Under the pieces are notes generated by a model, which was not told the DNA's origin, made no database searches, and saw only the letters and a list, made by a program, of their open reading frames with translations. Position numbers and translations under genes: made by a program. Below are positions 16,070 through 25,208 of a stretch of 64,000 nt of DNA, piece after piece. How positions within the stretch are numbered: the first letter of the stretch is position 1; every line of letters begins with the position of its first letter. The stretch covers positions 1,253,349 to 1,317,348 of the forward strand of contig NZ_CP013655.1 of NCBI RefSeq assembly GCF_001465345.1. The letters are read 5' to 3'. The DNA comes from Enterococcus rotai. GTDB taxonomy: Bacteria; Bacillota; Bacilli; Lactobacillales; Enterococcaceae.

Positions 16070-17360
16070 GGAACTAAGTGATGTAAAAAGTAGTATTAGC
16101 TCTGAACGGTTAAATGCTGTAAGTAGTTTTAATTCTGTAACAAGTTCAATAGATGGATTAGCTGGGAATAGAAATTTATTAGGTGGTGGCTGGGTTTCAA
16201 CTGTGAGCCATCTCCAAGCATATCAAGAGATAGACAAAGCACTATTCAATGTTTATTATGAGATGGACAACAGTTTAAATAGCTATTTAACAGACTTTGT
16301 TGGTGAAGTTGGCAAGACAGATGAAGTATTAGACACAGATGATTTAGGCGGATTGCTTAGAGATTTACAAACGGCTCAAAACGAATATACTAATTTAATG
16401 AGTGATTTGGCTAAGTCGATGAAAAACGTTCCTGTATTAGGTGATTTTTTTAAACAACAGAGCATTGATCCTATTAAAGAAGATATTGAGATTTTACAGA
16501 AATATCAAGCTTTTGAATCTAGTCACGCCTCTCAGTATTCGGAATTATCTAGTTTGATTAGTGACGTAAACACAGGATTAGCACAATTAGGCAATCCAGC
16601 AAATTTTCTTAATCCAAGAGACGGTTATAAAATTATCAATTTTAACAACCAAAAATGGTACAAAAATCTAAAAGGCTATAATGATAGACAACCAAAAAGT
16701 CGTGTTGAAACGGTGACAGAATTGGATGATGCTGGAAATGTTGTTCATGTGGTCTATAGGAATGGTGTAAGAGATGAAAAATTAACAGCTCAGTTAACGG
16801 AAGCAATGAAAGGAAGTTTGCTGGACAGAAGTATAGATGCAGTTGCCAAATTTTTGGATATTGTAGGAAACGTTGTGTGGACTTCTCTAGGAATCGCGAC
16901 AACAATTACAGGTATAATTGGAACAATTGGAGGCTTGGCAATAGTTTCGACCACGAATGGTGTTGGTATTCTAGTTGGTGGAGAAGTCATTCTAGATGGA
17001 GTAGCTGTAACAGCAGAAGGAATAGCGATTACAATTGATGGTATAAATGGATTAACAACAAGTAACTTTACTTCAAGTGATGGTGGAGGAAGTTATAATA
17101 AAAAATTTCCAAAAGGAAATAAGGAATTTAAAAAGAATTTTGGAACAGATGAGAATACATTTCATAGAGATATTAAACCAGAAATTCAAAAGGATTTAAA
17201 AACGGATCCGAAGTTAAGCAAATGGCTCTCAAAATATGGTAAAAATCCAGATATAGGAGTAGATAGCTTAGGAAATATTGTTTTAAGAGCAACCAAAGGA
17301 GCAAAACCATTTGCTGAGATTGTAACAAATTTGAAATTAGAGTGGTATCTGTTACCATAG
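16053..17360 (+). CDS. LXG-domain polymorphic toxin
   Basis: The 435-residue protein begins with a helical LXG-type domain (about residues 1-200). A central glycine-rich hydrophobic stretch (about 270-345, WTSLGIATTITGIIGTIGG onward) follows, and the variable C-terminal tip is about 75 residues (FHRDIKPEIQKDL ... NPDIGVDSLGNIVLR). LXG proteins are type VII secretion substrates used against competing bacteria. The tip looks like a small beta-rich nuclease-type domain, but I cannot name the activity. The in-frame ATG at 16005 lacks a ribosome site; 16053 follows AAGGAGG. T7SS machinery genes are not in the window. Confidence 0.82.
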   Translation: MKIMYEELSDVKSSISSERLNAVSSFNSVTSSIDGLAGNRNLLGGGWVSTVSHLQAYQEIDKALFNVYYEMDNSLNSYLTDFVGEVGKTDEVLDTDDLGGLLRDLQTAQNEYTNLMSDLAKSMKNVPVLGDFFKQQSIDPIKEDIEILQKYQAFESSHASQYSELSSLISDVNTGLAQLGNPANFLNPRDGYKIINFNNQKWYKNLKGYNDRQPKSRVETVTELDDAGNVVHVVYRNGVRDEKLTAQLTEAMKGSLLDRSIDAVAKFLDIVGNVVWTSLGIATTITGIIGTIGGLAIVSTTNGVGILVGGEVILDGVAVTAEGIAITIDGINGLTTSNFTSSDGGGSYNKKFPKGNKEFKKNFGTDENTFHRDIKPEIQKDLKTDPKLSKWLSKYGKNPDIGVDSLGNIVLRATKGAKPFAEIVTNLKLEWYLLP

Positions 17361-17370
17361 GAGGAATTAA

Positions 17371-17910
17371 ATGGGATTTTCATTAGATGTATTTGTCATT
17401 GGACAAAATAAAGGTCAAAAGTATCAAAAAACAAATTCATTTTGTGCAGAGAAGCAATACGAATGGACAGAAGAAGATATTTTAGAAGAACAAAAAGAAA
17501 TAGAAAAACTAGGCGAAAAGGTTAATGAAGTTTCTTTTCCTTTTTATGAAAAAACTATTGGGAAATGGTATACTCTTGGGAAAGAAGAGGACGGAGAAGT
17601 TTGGTGGGCTTTAGGACTAATTGACACAGATTTTGATAAACATTTACCAGTATCAGCATCATGGTTAATTGATGAAGAGGATTTTAAAAATTTTTCACCA
17701 GTAATTGTATTTGATGAATATCAAGAAGATTTAGAAACATTATTGGGAGAAATGATTGAATCTTCCCCCACAAAATCACTGATAATTCGTCCAAGATATC
17801 AGAGTGGGGAGAATGAGATAGTTCAAGGTGTTATTCCGTTTGAAAAATATATGAAGTTATTAAAAGAAGAAAAAATTCCTTTTAATGTTTATACAATTGT
17901 AAGAAAATAA
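17371..17910 (+). CDS. Putative immunity protein to the LXG toxin
   Basis: The 179-residue, acidic, cytosolic protein follows the toxin gene by 10 bases behind an AGGAGG site. It has a Trp-rich core (WYTLGKEEDGEVWWALGLID) and ends in a basic tip. I do not recognise a named family. Immediate downstream position and acidic composition opposite a basic toxin tip are typical of cognate immunity proteins, so the role is inferred from context. Confidence 0.6.
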   Translation: MGFSLDVFVIGQNKGQKYQKTNSFCAEKQYEWTEEDILEEQKEIEKLGEKVNEVSFPFYEKTIGKWYTLGKEEDGEVWWALGLIDTDFDKHLPVSASWLIDEEDFKNFSPVIVFDEYQEDLETLLGEMIESSPTKSLIIRPRYQSGENEIVQGVIPFEKYMKLLKEEKIPFNVYTIVRK

Positions 17911-17911
17911 A

Positions 17912-18343
17912 ATGAAGAATATAAATCAATTTATTAATGAATGGGAAAAAGGATCCAAGCGACTACATTCAGAGCATATCGATTTTTTCATAAATAAAGA
18001 TACATTCGATTACGAAGATTGTTTAGTAATTATAAATGATATTAAAAAGGAACTAAAGAATAGAGGAATCAACAGTCCCAAAGTAATGGTTAGAATCCAA
18101 TGTGGACAATCAAAAAGAATACAAAATTGGGGAGAATTATTTTGGCAGTTAGTAGATGCTAATTCAACACCACCAGAACTTTTTATTAGTAATCAAGACT
18201 TCTTAGATTCTAGTGTTTTTAGTCAACAGATCAAACATCCAAATCAAGGAAAGAATATTGAAAACTATATTGCATTCTATCCTGATGAAGATGGATTTAA
18301 TCGTTGTTTAAACCTAGTTGAAAAAGAGGTGCCTTATGTCTAA
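17912..18343 (+). CDS. Hypothetical protein in LXG cassette (immunity-like)
   Basis: The 143-residue cytosolic protein starts one base after the previous stop codon, so it is read from the same message. It has no membrane segment. Segments such as KVMVRIQCGQSKRIQNWGELFWQLVD and YIAFYPDEDGFNRCLNLV suggest a compact alpha/beta fold. It may be an extra immunity gene kept from an earlier toxin tip or a second part of the present one. Confidence 0.55.
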   Translation: MKNINQFINEWEKGSKRLHSEHIDFFINKDTFDYEDCLVIINDIKKELKNRGINSPKVMVRIQCGQSKRIQNWGELFWQLVDANSTPPELFISNQDFLDSSVFSQQIKHPNQGKNIENYIAFYPDEDGFNRCLNLVEKEVPYV

Positions 18344-19052
18344 TCTTACTTATTTTTTAGAAAAAGTGAAGAAACGAGAGAATTCATTTGTTTATATAGA
18401 TGACTTGCTTCAAAAAGAAGAAGTCACGTATGGTGAAGTGGTAGTAGTATTAAATGAATTGGCTGAAAATATATCGGCAGAACAGTTTTTAGAATGTCAA
18501 ATTTCCTCAGAGACAGAAATCATGGTAAATAATAGTGAAATTTTATTTAATTTACCCATTGATACGGAATGGAGTATACCAACTATTGAAAGTAGTGGAA
18601 CGTTGATTTGGTATCCAAAAGAAGAGGAAAAAATTATAAATATTGAAGGATTATCAGAAACATTAGTAGCAGTTTATTATATTCAATCAGGCGAATATTA
18701 TTTAACAATAGTGTCAAAGACAGTCTTTGATACTAGGCGTGTTTCTGAGGATGTTTTAAATTTGATCATTCCAATTTCTGAAGGTGACATGGTTCTTTGG
18801 GACAGTGATCAATATATTGGTGAGAAAAGATTTAAAGAAATTGTAGACTATTTGGAGAGTTCTGGCTATATTTTTATCGTTCATAAAAATATAGTTGATA
18901 ATATGGAGTCTATCACAATAAAATCGACTATTGATTGGAAACAAAAAGAAATTTATAGTATTGAGCTTACAAAAAAAGGTAGAGGGTATTATGCAAATAA
19001 TGAACTAGGTCTTGAAGTAATGAAATTTGTTCATGATATATCTGTAGATTGA
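18336..19052 (+). CDS. Hypothetical protein in LXG cassette (immunity-like)
   Basis: The 238-residue acidic protein overlaps the preceding gene by 8 bases; AGAGGTG precedes the ATG at 18336, whereas a start at 18318 has no site. It contains a beta-rich N-terminal half with repeated WY/WYPKEEEK segments and no signal peptide. No named family is apparent. It closes the cassette before a strong terminator. Confidence 0.55.
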   Translation: MSNLTYFLEKVKKRENSFVYIDDLLQKEEVTYGEVVVVLNELAENISAEQFLECQISSETEIMVNNSEILFNLPIDTEWSIPTIESSGTLIWYPKEEEKIINIEGLSETLVAVYYIQSGEYYLTIVSKTVFDTRRVSEDVLNLIIPISEGDMVLWDSDQYIGEKRFKEIVDYLESSGYIFIVHKNIVDNMESITIKSTIDWKQKEIYSIELTKKGRGYYANNELGLEVMKFVHDISVD

Positions 19053-19068
19053 ACTTAATAAAAATAAC

Positions 19069-19113
19069 AAAAACAGAAAGCTACTTTAACTTCAAGTAGC
19101 TTTCTGTTTTTGT
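19069..19113. terminator. Terminator of the LXG cassette
   Basis: An 18-base stem starting AACAGAAAGCTACTT pairs with AAGTAGCTTTCTGTT around an approximately 7-base loop, with T runs on the right and A runs on the left. It can serve the convergent regulator gene too. Confidence 0.9.
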
Positions 19114-19115
19114 TT

Positions 19116-19344
19116 TCAACTTAAGTCTTTAAAACTAAAAATATCTTCAATAGAAACATGAAAATATTTTGCGATATTATGTGCAAGTAGTAAGGACGGG
19201 GTGTAACGATTTCTTTCTAGTTGAATGATTGTTTGTCTGGAGACACCTACATTATCAGCGAGTTCTTGTTGTGTTATTCTTTCCATTGCTCTGTGAACGA
19301 ACATGAATCGAACTTTCAAAATCTGTCTGGTTCTTTTTAATCAT
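19116..19344 (-). pseudogene. XRE-family regulator with disrupted reading frame near its start
   Basis: From 19319 to 19116 the frame encodes a complete helix-turn-helix domain (TQQELADNVGVSRQTIIQLERNRYTPS) of the short XRE type, 67 residues. Its only upstream start options are a TTG with no ribosome site or internal ATGs. A perfectly spaced site AAGGAG (19357-19352) and ATG (19344) exist, overlapping the MATE stop codon. That ATG opens a different frame (MIKKNQTDFESSIHVRS, then stop after 29 codons). A one-base frame change would join the two. So this is a mutated regulator, an assembly error, or a gene with an unusual start. Confidence 0.6.
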
Positions 19345-20662
19345 AATAATTCTCCTTGTCCTTCCTGTTCAATTTCTTTGTAAAAAAGACACTTAAAACA
19401 AAAAAGTTAATAAAATATAAGAAGAAAATCGAATCCAGTGTCAGCATTTTTTGAAGACTGATCATCACCATCCCGAAAATACAAAAAGCATTAACCAAAA
19501 AAGTGGTTTTAATCACATACTTTTCATGTTCTGTCGATTGAAGGCTATACTTACTTATTTCATATCCCACAGTTGAAATAGAAAAAAGGAAAAGTATAGG
19601 CAATTTTTCTGTTGCAAGATTTAATACTGCAGAATCAGTAGAGAAAAAGGACAAAAATGGCTCTTTTGCGAAATAAATAATGAAAGAAAACAAGCAATAA
19701 CCTAGCAAAGACAAGAGAAAGGAGATTTTAGTGATCTTACCTATTTTTTTCGCCTTTCTTTCTCCGTAAGCTTCGCTGACAAAGACTGTTACAGCATTAG
19801 CAAACATAAAAGTAGGTAATTTTATAATAGTTAATCCCTGTGCGATTAATGCATAGGAAGCTAGGTTTAGTTTACCTGATCGAGCGATGATTGCTTCAAA
19901 TACAATAATAAAAATAACTCCTTCTAATATTTCCTGCCCAAGTAAAGGCAATCCTTTTTTTACGAGGTTCTTTATATAAATTGGTTTTTCTAAAATAGCT
20001 AGTTTAATTTGATTTTTCACTAAAAAAGTATAAACGAATAAAGTAAACAACAAAGAAATGTTTAAAGACAAACCAGCTCCAACTACGCCCATTTTAGGGA
20101 ATATGAACAAACCGTTGATGAAAGTATAGCTTAGAAATAGTTGTAAAATAGAACTTGCAAGGGAGATTGTAAAAATATACATAGTCTTTTTTTCTACTTT
20201 TAAAATATTCGTTAAAGTAAAAGAGTATAGCGTTAATAAAATATACGGAGACATTGAGAGTAAATAGATACTGGCTATTTCTTGTAATTCACCTGTGAAT
20301 CCATAAATTTGATGAAGAAATGTATTTCCAAATAGAACTATTAAGGCTATGACTCCAAAACCAACGATTGTATTAAGGACTGTAATAGAAGAAATATACT
20401 GGTAAAAACTCTTCTTATCTTTCTGTCCCAATGCTTTTGACCCTAACATATTAAAAGCCACACTTAAGACTCCTAAAATACCACCAACAGAAAATAGTAA
20501 GCTATCTATCGTATTTACGGAGGATAAAGTTGACGATGAAAGTCTTGAAACAATAGCAAACGAGATTTGGCCTATTAAAAGTTGTATTAAACTTGAAGCT
20601 AATAGGGGGAATGAAAATGAACTTAATTCTTTTGTTAATGACAGATTAGCTTTTTTCTTCAT
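19337..20662 (-). CDS. MATE-family multidrug/metabolite efflux protein
   Basis: The 441-residue protein has about 12 membrane segments in two related halves (about 15-215 and 240-430), the MATE arrangement. LLASSLIQLLIGQISFAIVS and GLPLLGQEILEGVIFIIVFEA begin the halves. It should export cations or drugs by H+ or Na+ antiport at the cell membrane. A short XRE regulator fragment follows with overlapping start and stop codons, suggesting an operon with autoregulation. The substrate is not indicated. Confidence 0.85.
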   Translation of the reverse strand: MKKKANLSLTKELSSFSFPLLASSLIQLLIGQISFAIVSRLSSSTLSSVNTIDSLLFSVGGILGVLSVAFNMLGSKALGQKDKKSFYQYISSITVLNTIVGFGVIALIVLFGNTFLHQIYGFTGELQEIASIYLLSMSPYILLTLYSFTLTNILKVEKKTMYIFTISLASSILQLFLSYTFINGLFIFPKMGVVGAGLSLNISLLFTLFVYTFLVKNQIKLAILEKPIYIKNLVKKGLPLLGQEILEGVIFIIVFEAIIARSGKLNLASYALIAQGLTIIKLPTFMFANAVTVFVSEAYGERKAKKIGKITKISFLLSLLGYCLFSFIIYFAKEPFLSFFSTDSAVLNLATEKLPILFLFSISTVGYEISKYSLQSTEHEKYVIKTTFLVNAFCIFGMVMISLQKMLTLDSIFFLYFINFFVLSVFFTKKLNRKDKENYYD

Positions 20663-20866
20663 AATTTACTTCCTTAAATGGGGAAATTTCTAAATATAAG
20701 TGGTTTTGAATTAGATTAGTGTAGATAAGATCTTTAATGTGAATGAGATCACATGATTTTCTGTGAAGAATAATGTATACTTCTCCTTTATGCTATTTAT
20801 TCATTACTAAAAATGGTATCAAAAAGCTTTTTTGTTGTCAATATAAGGTGTAAATTACTTGAATAC

Positions 20867-20902
20867 AAAAAAAGACCTGAACACCATTCTAAAAATGATA
20901 TC
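20867..20902 (-). terminator. Terminator of the MFS-esterase operon
   Basis: On the minus strand an imperfect stem (GATATCATT with AATGGTGTTC, containing wobble pairs) precedes a run of seven T. It lies about 50 bases after the esterase stop codon. Confidence 0.5.
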
Positions 20903-20948
20903 CAAGCCACAAAATGATTAATTCAAATAGAAACAAGCATTTCAATTC

Positions 20949-21782
20949 TTATTCCGCCACATTCCCACTACTCAAATAATTTCCTTTTTCATCCAAAGGT
21001 AACCAATCCAAGAAATTTTTCACATATTTATCCCAGAAATCCCACTCATGTCCACCCTCATCTTCAATATAAGTAAGTGGAATTTCTTTCTCATCCGCAA
21101 ATGATTTAAAGCTTCGAACACTTTCAAGTAAGAAATCTTCTGTGCCGATTGGAAGATATATCTTAGGAATGTCTTGTTTGTTTTCGATCAATTGATTGAT
21201 TAAATAGTAATAATCTTTATCACTATCTTTAATCGTATCGATCCCTCCAAAGGCATTGTCATAAAAGTCTAAACTCCAACCTGTAACGGATAATAATTCA
21301 GAACGTGCAATAATTTGATCGATCATCAAACCTGGTGAAAAAGCACCGATATGGCTAAAGGTTTCATGGTATTTCAATCCGTTGATCATAGCGCCATAGC
21401 CACCCATTGAAAGACCAGCGATGAAGGTATCTTCTTTTTTATGAGACAAAGGAAACATGTTTCTCGTAAATTCAACCAGTTCATCTGCCACGTAGGCACC
21501 GTAGTTTTCACCACGATTTGGTTTATCGACATAAAATTGATTTTCACCTGATGGCATGATAACAGCTAGATTATGCTCTTCAGCCCAGCGTTGAATACGG
21601 GTGCCAGATAAATAATCCGTATAATTACCAAAAGCGCCGTGTAATAAATACAATGTTTTTAGTGGCTTTTGTTGGACCACTTCTTCTTTTCCAAATGAGA
21701 TATGATCTAAAGGAATAATTGCGTTAAAGGTTACCGTGCGTGATAACATTTTTGAAATAAAGTTTACTTGTACTAAAGCCAT
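20949..21782 (-). CDS. Esterase of the tributyrin esterase/S-formylglutathione hydrolase type
   Basis: The 277-residue alpha/beta hydrolase has the nucleophile elbow GLSMGGYGA, the preceding LLHGAFGNYTDYL oxyanion-hole segment, and the catalytic His in EGGHEWDFWDKY; an Asp in GTEDFLLES completes the triad. No signal peptide, so it is cytosolic. It overlaps the MFS stop codon by one base (TAATG), so the two are coupled. The enzyme probably removes acyl groups from small esters or from a sugar derivative brought in by that transporter. Confidence 0.82.
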   Translation of the reverse strand: MALVQVNFISKMLSRTVTFNAIIPLDHISFGKEEVVQQKPLKTLYLLHGAFGNYTDYLSGTRIQRWAEEHNLAVIMPSGENQFYVDKPNRGENYGAYVADELVEFTRNMFPLSHKKEDTFIAGLSMGGYGAMINGLKYHETFSHIGAFSPGLMIDQIIARSELLSVTGWSLDFYDNAFGGIDTIKDSDKDYYYLINQLIENKQDIPKIYLPIGTEDFLLESVRSFKSFADEKEIPLTYIEDEGGHEWDFWDKYVKNFLDWLPLDEKGNYLSSGNVAE

Positions 21783-23002
21783 TATGCATCCTCTTTTCTA
21801 ATTTTTATCGTATCTTTTTGTATAGCAGTTTGCGCATTCTTTTTCTTTTGAATACTTAACAGAATAAAAGAGCATGCACTTAATAGAATGAGACCTATTC
21901 CACTCATTAAAAAGCTATCGGAAGCGGTTGTCATCCCAAAGGTTTTACTTAAAAAGCTATTGATTGTGGGAGATAAAAAGACGCCTAAGTTGATCCCGAC
22001 TAATAACACACCTGTCGCTAAGTTAGCGGAATTCTTCGGTGCAATTTGCCCGACTAACATAAACATGAAAGGCGCTGCTAAACTAAAGGCTAAACCTGAG
22101 ATAATAGCACCAAGAGTTACAATCGCAACTGAATTGGCGGATAAAATAATGATAAAGCCAAGACCGATACCTAATAGTCCAATTGGCAATACCAGCTGTT
22201 TTAACCACTTGAAAATCTTGCCATAGAAAACACCTACAACAATGCCGACAATTGTAACGGAACCTAAAATACTTGCGGCAGTTTCTGGTTTGCCAATGCC
22301 AGTTTCCACCAGTAAAGTAGCTGTTTTTAACATGATGACAAAAAATAAAGCGTATACAATTAAAGCAAAAAGCATTAAGCCGATGGTCGCTCCGTTGACA
22401 CGTTCTTTTTCTTTTTTAGTGTTAGCGGTCGGATTATCTAGTTTTTCCGCTGCAGGTAAGGTCACAAAAAGAGCGAATAACGCTAGTGGTAAAACGGTAA
22501 TAGCGTAAACTAAAAAAGAATTCTGCCATCCAAATTTAGTAAAGTAGCCAACTAATAAGGTCATCACAGTGCTGCCAATCGACCCCATGGCTCCTTGAAG
22601 CCCCATCAAACTAGCCTGCTCATCCCCAGAATAAAGTTCAGTAATTAAACTTACGGCAAGGGCATTAAATAAACCAACTCCTGCTCCAAACATAAAACGT
22701 GATGCCAAGATAGCTGTGTAGTTTTCTATAAAAACAGGAATAAGGCCAGAGATCAACGCAATGATGAGCCCTAATAAAACCGTCTTTTTCTTGCCTAGAA
22801 ATTTAACAAAAATATTACTTAACAAAACAAAAATTAAAATCCCAAAGTTAGGAATTGTGGCAATGAGTTCAATTGACGAGGTACTTTGATCTGGAAAAGA
22901 CTGCTGCATCAAAGGGATAAGTGATGATACGGCGGGTCCCGCTACTAAAACTAATGAGATAGACAGTAATGATGCTTTAAATAAAAAGCTGTTTTTATTC
23001 AT
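21782..23002 (-). CDS. MFS transporter
   Basis: The 406-residue protein has 12 predicted membrane segments with the MFS pattern of two six-helix halves and a basic central loop (DNPTANTKKEKERVNG). LGKKKTVLLGLIIALISG matches the loop 2-3 motif. A perfect cre palindrome lies just upstream of its start, which points to carbohydrate-type regulation. Together with the coupled esterase it probably imports a small glycoside or ester; the substrate is unknown. Confidence 0.82.
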   Translation of the reverse strand: MNKNSFLFKASLLSISLVLVAGPAVSSLIPLMQQSFPDQSTSSIELIATIPNFGILIFVLLSNIFVKFLGKKKTVLLGLIIALISGLIPVFIENYTAILASRFMFGAGVGLFNALAVSLITELYSGDEQASLMGLQGAMGSIGSTVMTLLVGYFTKFGWQNSFLVYAITVLPLALFALFVTLPAAEKLDNPTANTKKEKERVNGATIGLMLFALIVYALFFVIMLKTATLLVETGIGKPETAASILGSVTIVGIVVGVFYGKIFKWLKQLVLPIGLLGIGLGFIIILSANSVAIVTLGAIISGLAFSLAAPFMFMLVGQIAPKNSANLATGVLLVGINLGVFLSPTINSFLSKTFGMTTASDSFLMSGIGLILLSACSFILLSIQKKKNAQTAIQKDTIKIRKEDA

Positions 23003-23023
23003 GATAGCTCCTCCAAAAGGTTA

Positions 23024-23039
23024 TTGTAATCGATTACAA
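23024..23039. promoter_or_regulatory. cre site (CcpA operator) upstream of the MFS gene
   Basis: TTGTAATCGATTACAA is a perfect 16-base palindrome and fits the catabolite-response consensus WTGNAANCGNWNNCAW at every fixed position. It lies 22 bases before the MFS start codon, where binding would block transcription. Confidence 0.8.
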
Positions 23040-23095
23040 GGAAAGGATATCACGAATTTACTCATTAAAAAGGGCGGAATCTATCGAAAAAAAGG

Positions 23096-23965
23096 TCATT
23101 TTCTGCCATTTTGTTTTTTTCGATAGTCCAATTGATATTTTTTTGGTGTTTGCTGGAAAACATCTTCAAAGGTTCTTCTAAATGATTTCTCATTGGGGAA
23201 ACCAACGATATCAGAAATCACATGAATTGGTTTGTCACTATGAAGTAATAGTTCTTGCCCTCGATTGATTCGAACCAACTGGACGTATTTCATAACGCTT
23301 AATCCAAGACTTTTCTTAAAAAGTTTGCTTAAGTAATTTGTCGATACGTGAAATTGATCAGCTAGGCTCCCGACAGATAATTCTTGCTGATAATTTTTTT
23401 GAATAAACGATATGATGGGCTGCATTTGACCTAAATGTTGCTGATAGACATTAGAATTGATCGGCATTTTTTCGCGGTGCATCCAATCTTTTGCCATTAA
23501 ATAGATTAATTCGTAAGTTAAACGGATCAATTGCAGCTCTAAAAACGCTTCCGGTTCCCGTCTGACCAGATGATAAAATTGACTAAGAACTTCCCGTAAT
23601 TGATTGAGTTGCGCAATTTTTCCTGAAGGTAGATGATCAAAACGCATATACTCAAAGTCAGGAATCAGCTTACTTAAAAACTCATAAGGAATCTGGATCG
23701 TCAATGCTTCTAGATCAGCGCAATAACTGGAAACAGCACCGTGAACCTCTGCTGAATTAATGAATAAAATGGTGCCAGGTTCTGTTTGATAGGTCACATT
23801 ATTGATTGTATAGTTTTCGATTTTTCCAGAATAAGTGTAGGAAATCTCGAAAGAAGTGTGCCAATGTGGCAATACTGTTCCTGCTGAGTGATCTGAACCA
23901 TGAACGATCCAATTGACGGGAATTAATTCGTGTGTATATTCAATAAATTCATGCTCAAAAACCAT
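23096..23965 (-). CDS. AraC-family regulator with cupin sensor domain
   Basis: The 289-residue regulator has an N-terminal cupin-like sugar-sensing domain (HWHTSFEISYTYSGKIENY) and a C-terminal double helix-turn-helix (about 185-285: LSVGSLADQFHVSTNYLSKLFKKSLG, then VISDIVGFPNEKSFRRTFEDVF). It starts 12 bases after the other AraC gene on the same strand. It most likely controls the divergent MFS/esterase and ROK kinase operons. Confidence 0.85.
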   Translation of the reverse strand: MVFEHEFIEYTHELIPVNWIVHGSDHSAGTVLPHWHTSFEISYTYSGKIENYTINNVTYQTEPGTILFINSAEVHGAVSSYCADLEALTIQIPYEFLSKLIPDFEYMRFDHLPSGKIAQLNQLREVLSQFYHLVRREPEAFLELQLIRLTYELIYLMAKDWMHREKMPINSNVYQQHLGQMQPIISFIQKNYQQELSVGSLADQFHVSTNYLSKLFKKSLGLSVMKYVQLVRINRGQELLLHSDKPIHVISDIVGFPNEKSFRRTFEDVFQQTPKKYQLDYRKKQNGRK

Positions 23966-23977
23966 AATTGCACCTCT

Positions 23978-25078
23978 TTAATTTTTTTCATGCCAATAGC
24001 TCTTTGGTGTCATATGTTCATACTTTTTGAATACTTTGATAAAATAACTCGCATCATTAAAGTGAAGCAAGGAGCTGATCATATTTAAATCGTACTGTTT
24101 AAACTCTAATAGTCGTTTGCTTTCTTCTATTTTCTGCTTCATCACATATTGATTGATAGAAAGCCCGACTTCTTTTTTAAACAACTTAGACAAATGAGGC
24201 ACAGAATAATTTGTATAAGCAGCGATCATCGGGACAGATAAATTCGAGTAGATATTTTTATGGATGAACTCACATGTTTTTTTGACAGTGGTAGAGTACT
24301 TGATATAATTGTATTTACGTACCTCTTTACAAAATAATAGGAGTATTTCTAATACGGGCGGTTGGGCTCCATGAAAGTGATTTTTTCGTTCAATGTCTTG
24401 AATCAAGTTGTCGCTTAAAGTATACGCTCGTTCATACGGAACGCCGCCTTTAATCGCGTATCTTGTGGAAACGGCTACGGCTACAATTAGGATGTTTTTT
24501 TGATTCCTCAATTCTGATTCAGTTGAAAGTATGCCTGTCTGGCTATTTTTTTGAAAAGCGTAATAGTATCTTTTTAATCCTTCTTCATTACCGTTCATGA
24601 CTTCGATAAACATAGCCTCTTCGCTTTCGAAATCATGATGATAAAGTTGTTGTTCGATTTGCTCACTTAGCACTTTTTCAATGATCGTTTCTCTTAGGTA
24701 GAGAATATTTTGATTGAGAGACTGAACTTCTTTAGCTGTGAATTCTTTTTCCTTCATAAATAGATGAATGGTTTCAGAAATCTTCAATAATCGATCGTTA
24801 TGAGAAATAAAATTGCCGACTTCATCATCAATGAATAGACAGACCAATTGATTTAATTTATGGGTATCATAAGCGAATAATAGTAATTTTTGTTCTTTGA
24901 AATAGTAATTATGAATGATACTTGTTTGCGTGATTATTCGTTGAATTTGTTTATCTGTCAACTGATGATTCGTAAGATTCTTCTGGTGATTGATCTGTCC
25001 ATTTGCTTTATCCACAACAATATAAGAAAAAATAGCGATATCGGATAGATGATTCAAAAATTTTATAAGCGCTATCAT
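23978..25078 (-). CDS. AraC-family regulator with long non-cupin sensor region
   Basis: The 366-residue protein ends in an AraC DNA-binding domain (about 260-363: LSVPMIAAYTNYSVPHLSKLFKKEVG, FNDASYFIKVFKKYEHMTPKSYW). The N-terminal 250 residues resemble YSIRK-type/GAF-like sensing regions of streptococcal and enterococcal AraC regulators, with no cupin signature. A longer reading to 25117 is possible, but AAGGAG sits correctly before the ATG at 25078. It is divergent from the ROK kinase operon and forms a pair with the next regulator, so two sensors guard one locus. Confidence 0.78.
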   Translation of the reverse strand: MIALIKFLNHLSDIAIFSYIVVDKANGQINHQKNLTNHQLTDKQIQRIITQTSIIHNYYFKEQKLLLFAYDTHKLNQLVCLFIDDEVGNFISHNDRLLKISETIHLFMKEKEFTAKEVQSLNQNILYLRETIIEKVLSEQIEQQLYHHDFESEEAMFIEVMNGNEEGLKRYYYAFQKNSQTGILSTESELRNQKNILIVAVAVSTRYAIKGGVPYERAYTLSDNLIQDIERKNHFHGAQPPVLEILLLFCKEVRKYNYIKYSTTVKKTCEFIHKNIYSNLSVPMIAAYTNYSVPHLSKLFKKEVGLSINQYVMKQKIEESKRLLEFKQYDLNMISSLLHFNDASYFIKVFKKYEHMTPKSYWHEKN

Positions 25079-25159
25079 CGTTTTCAGCTCCTTTGATATA
25101 AAAATACCATTAATCATAAAATTATACTATTATTTCTCTCTGAAATGAGTAGAATACAA

Positions 25160-25175
25160 TTGAAAGCGCTGTTAA
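25160..25175 (+). promoter_or_regulatory. cre-like site upstream of the ROK kinase operon
   Basis: TTGAAAGCGCTGTTAA fits the catabolite-response consensus except for the C near the 3' end. It lies 34 bases upstream of the kinase start, in the promoter region. Confidence 0.5.
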
Positions 25176-25208
25176 AATCGTATCAAGAGATAATAGGAGG
25201 AAAGCCGT

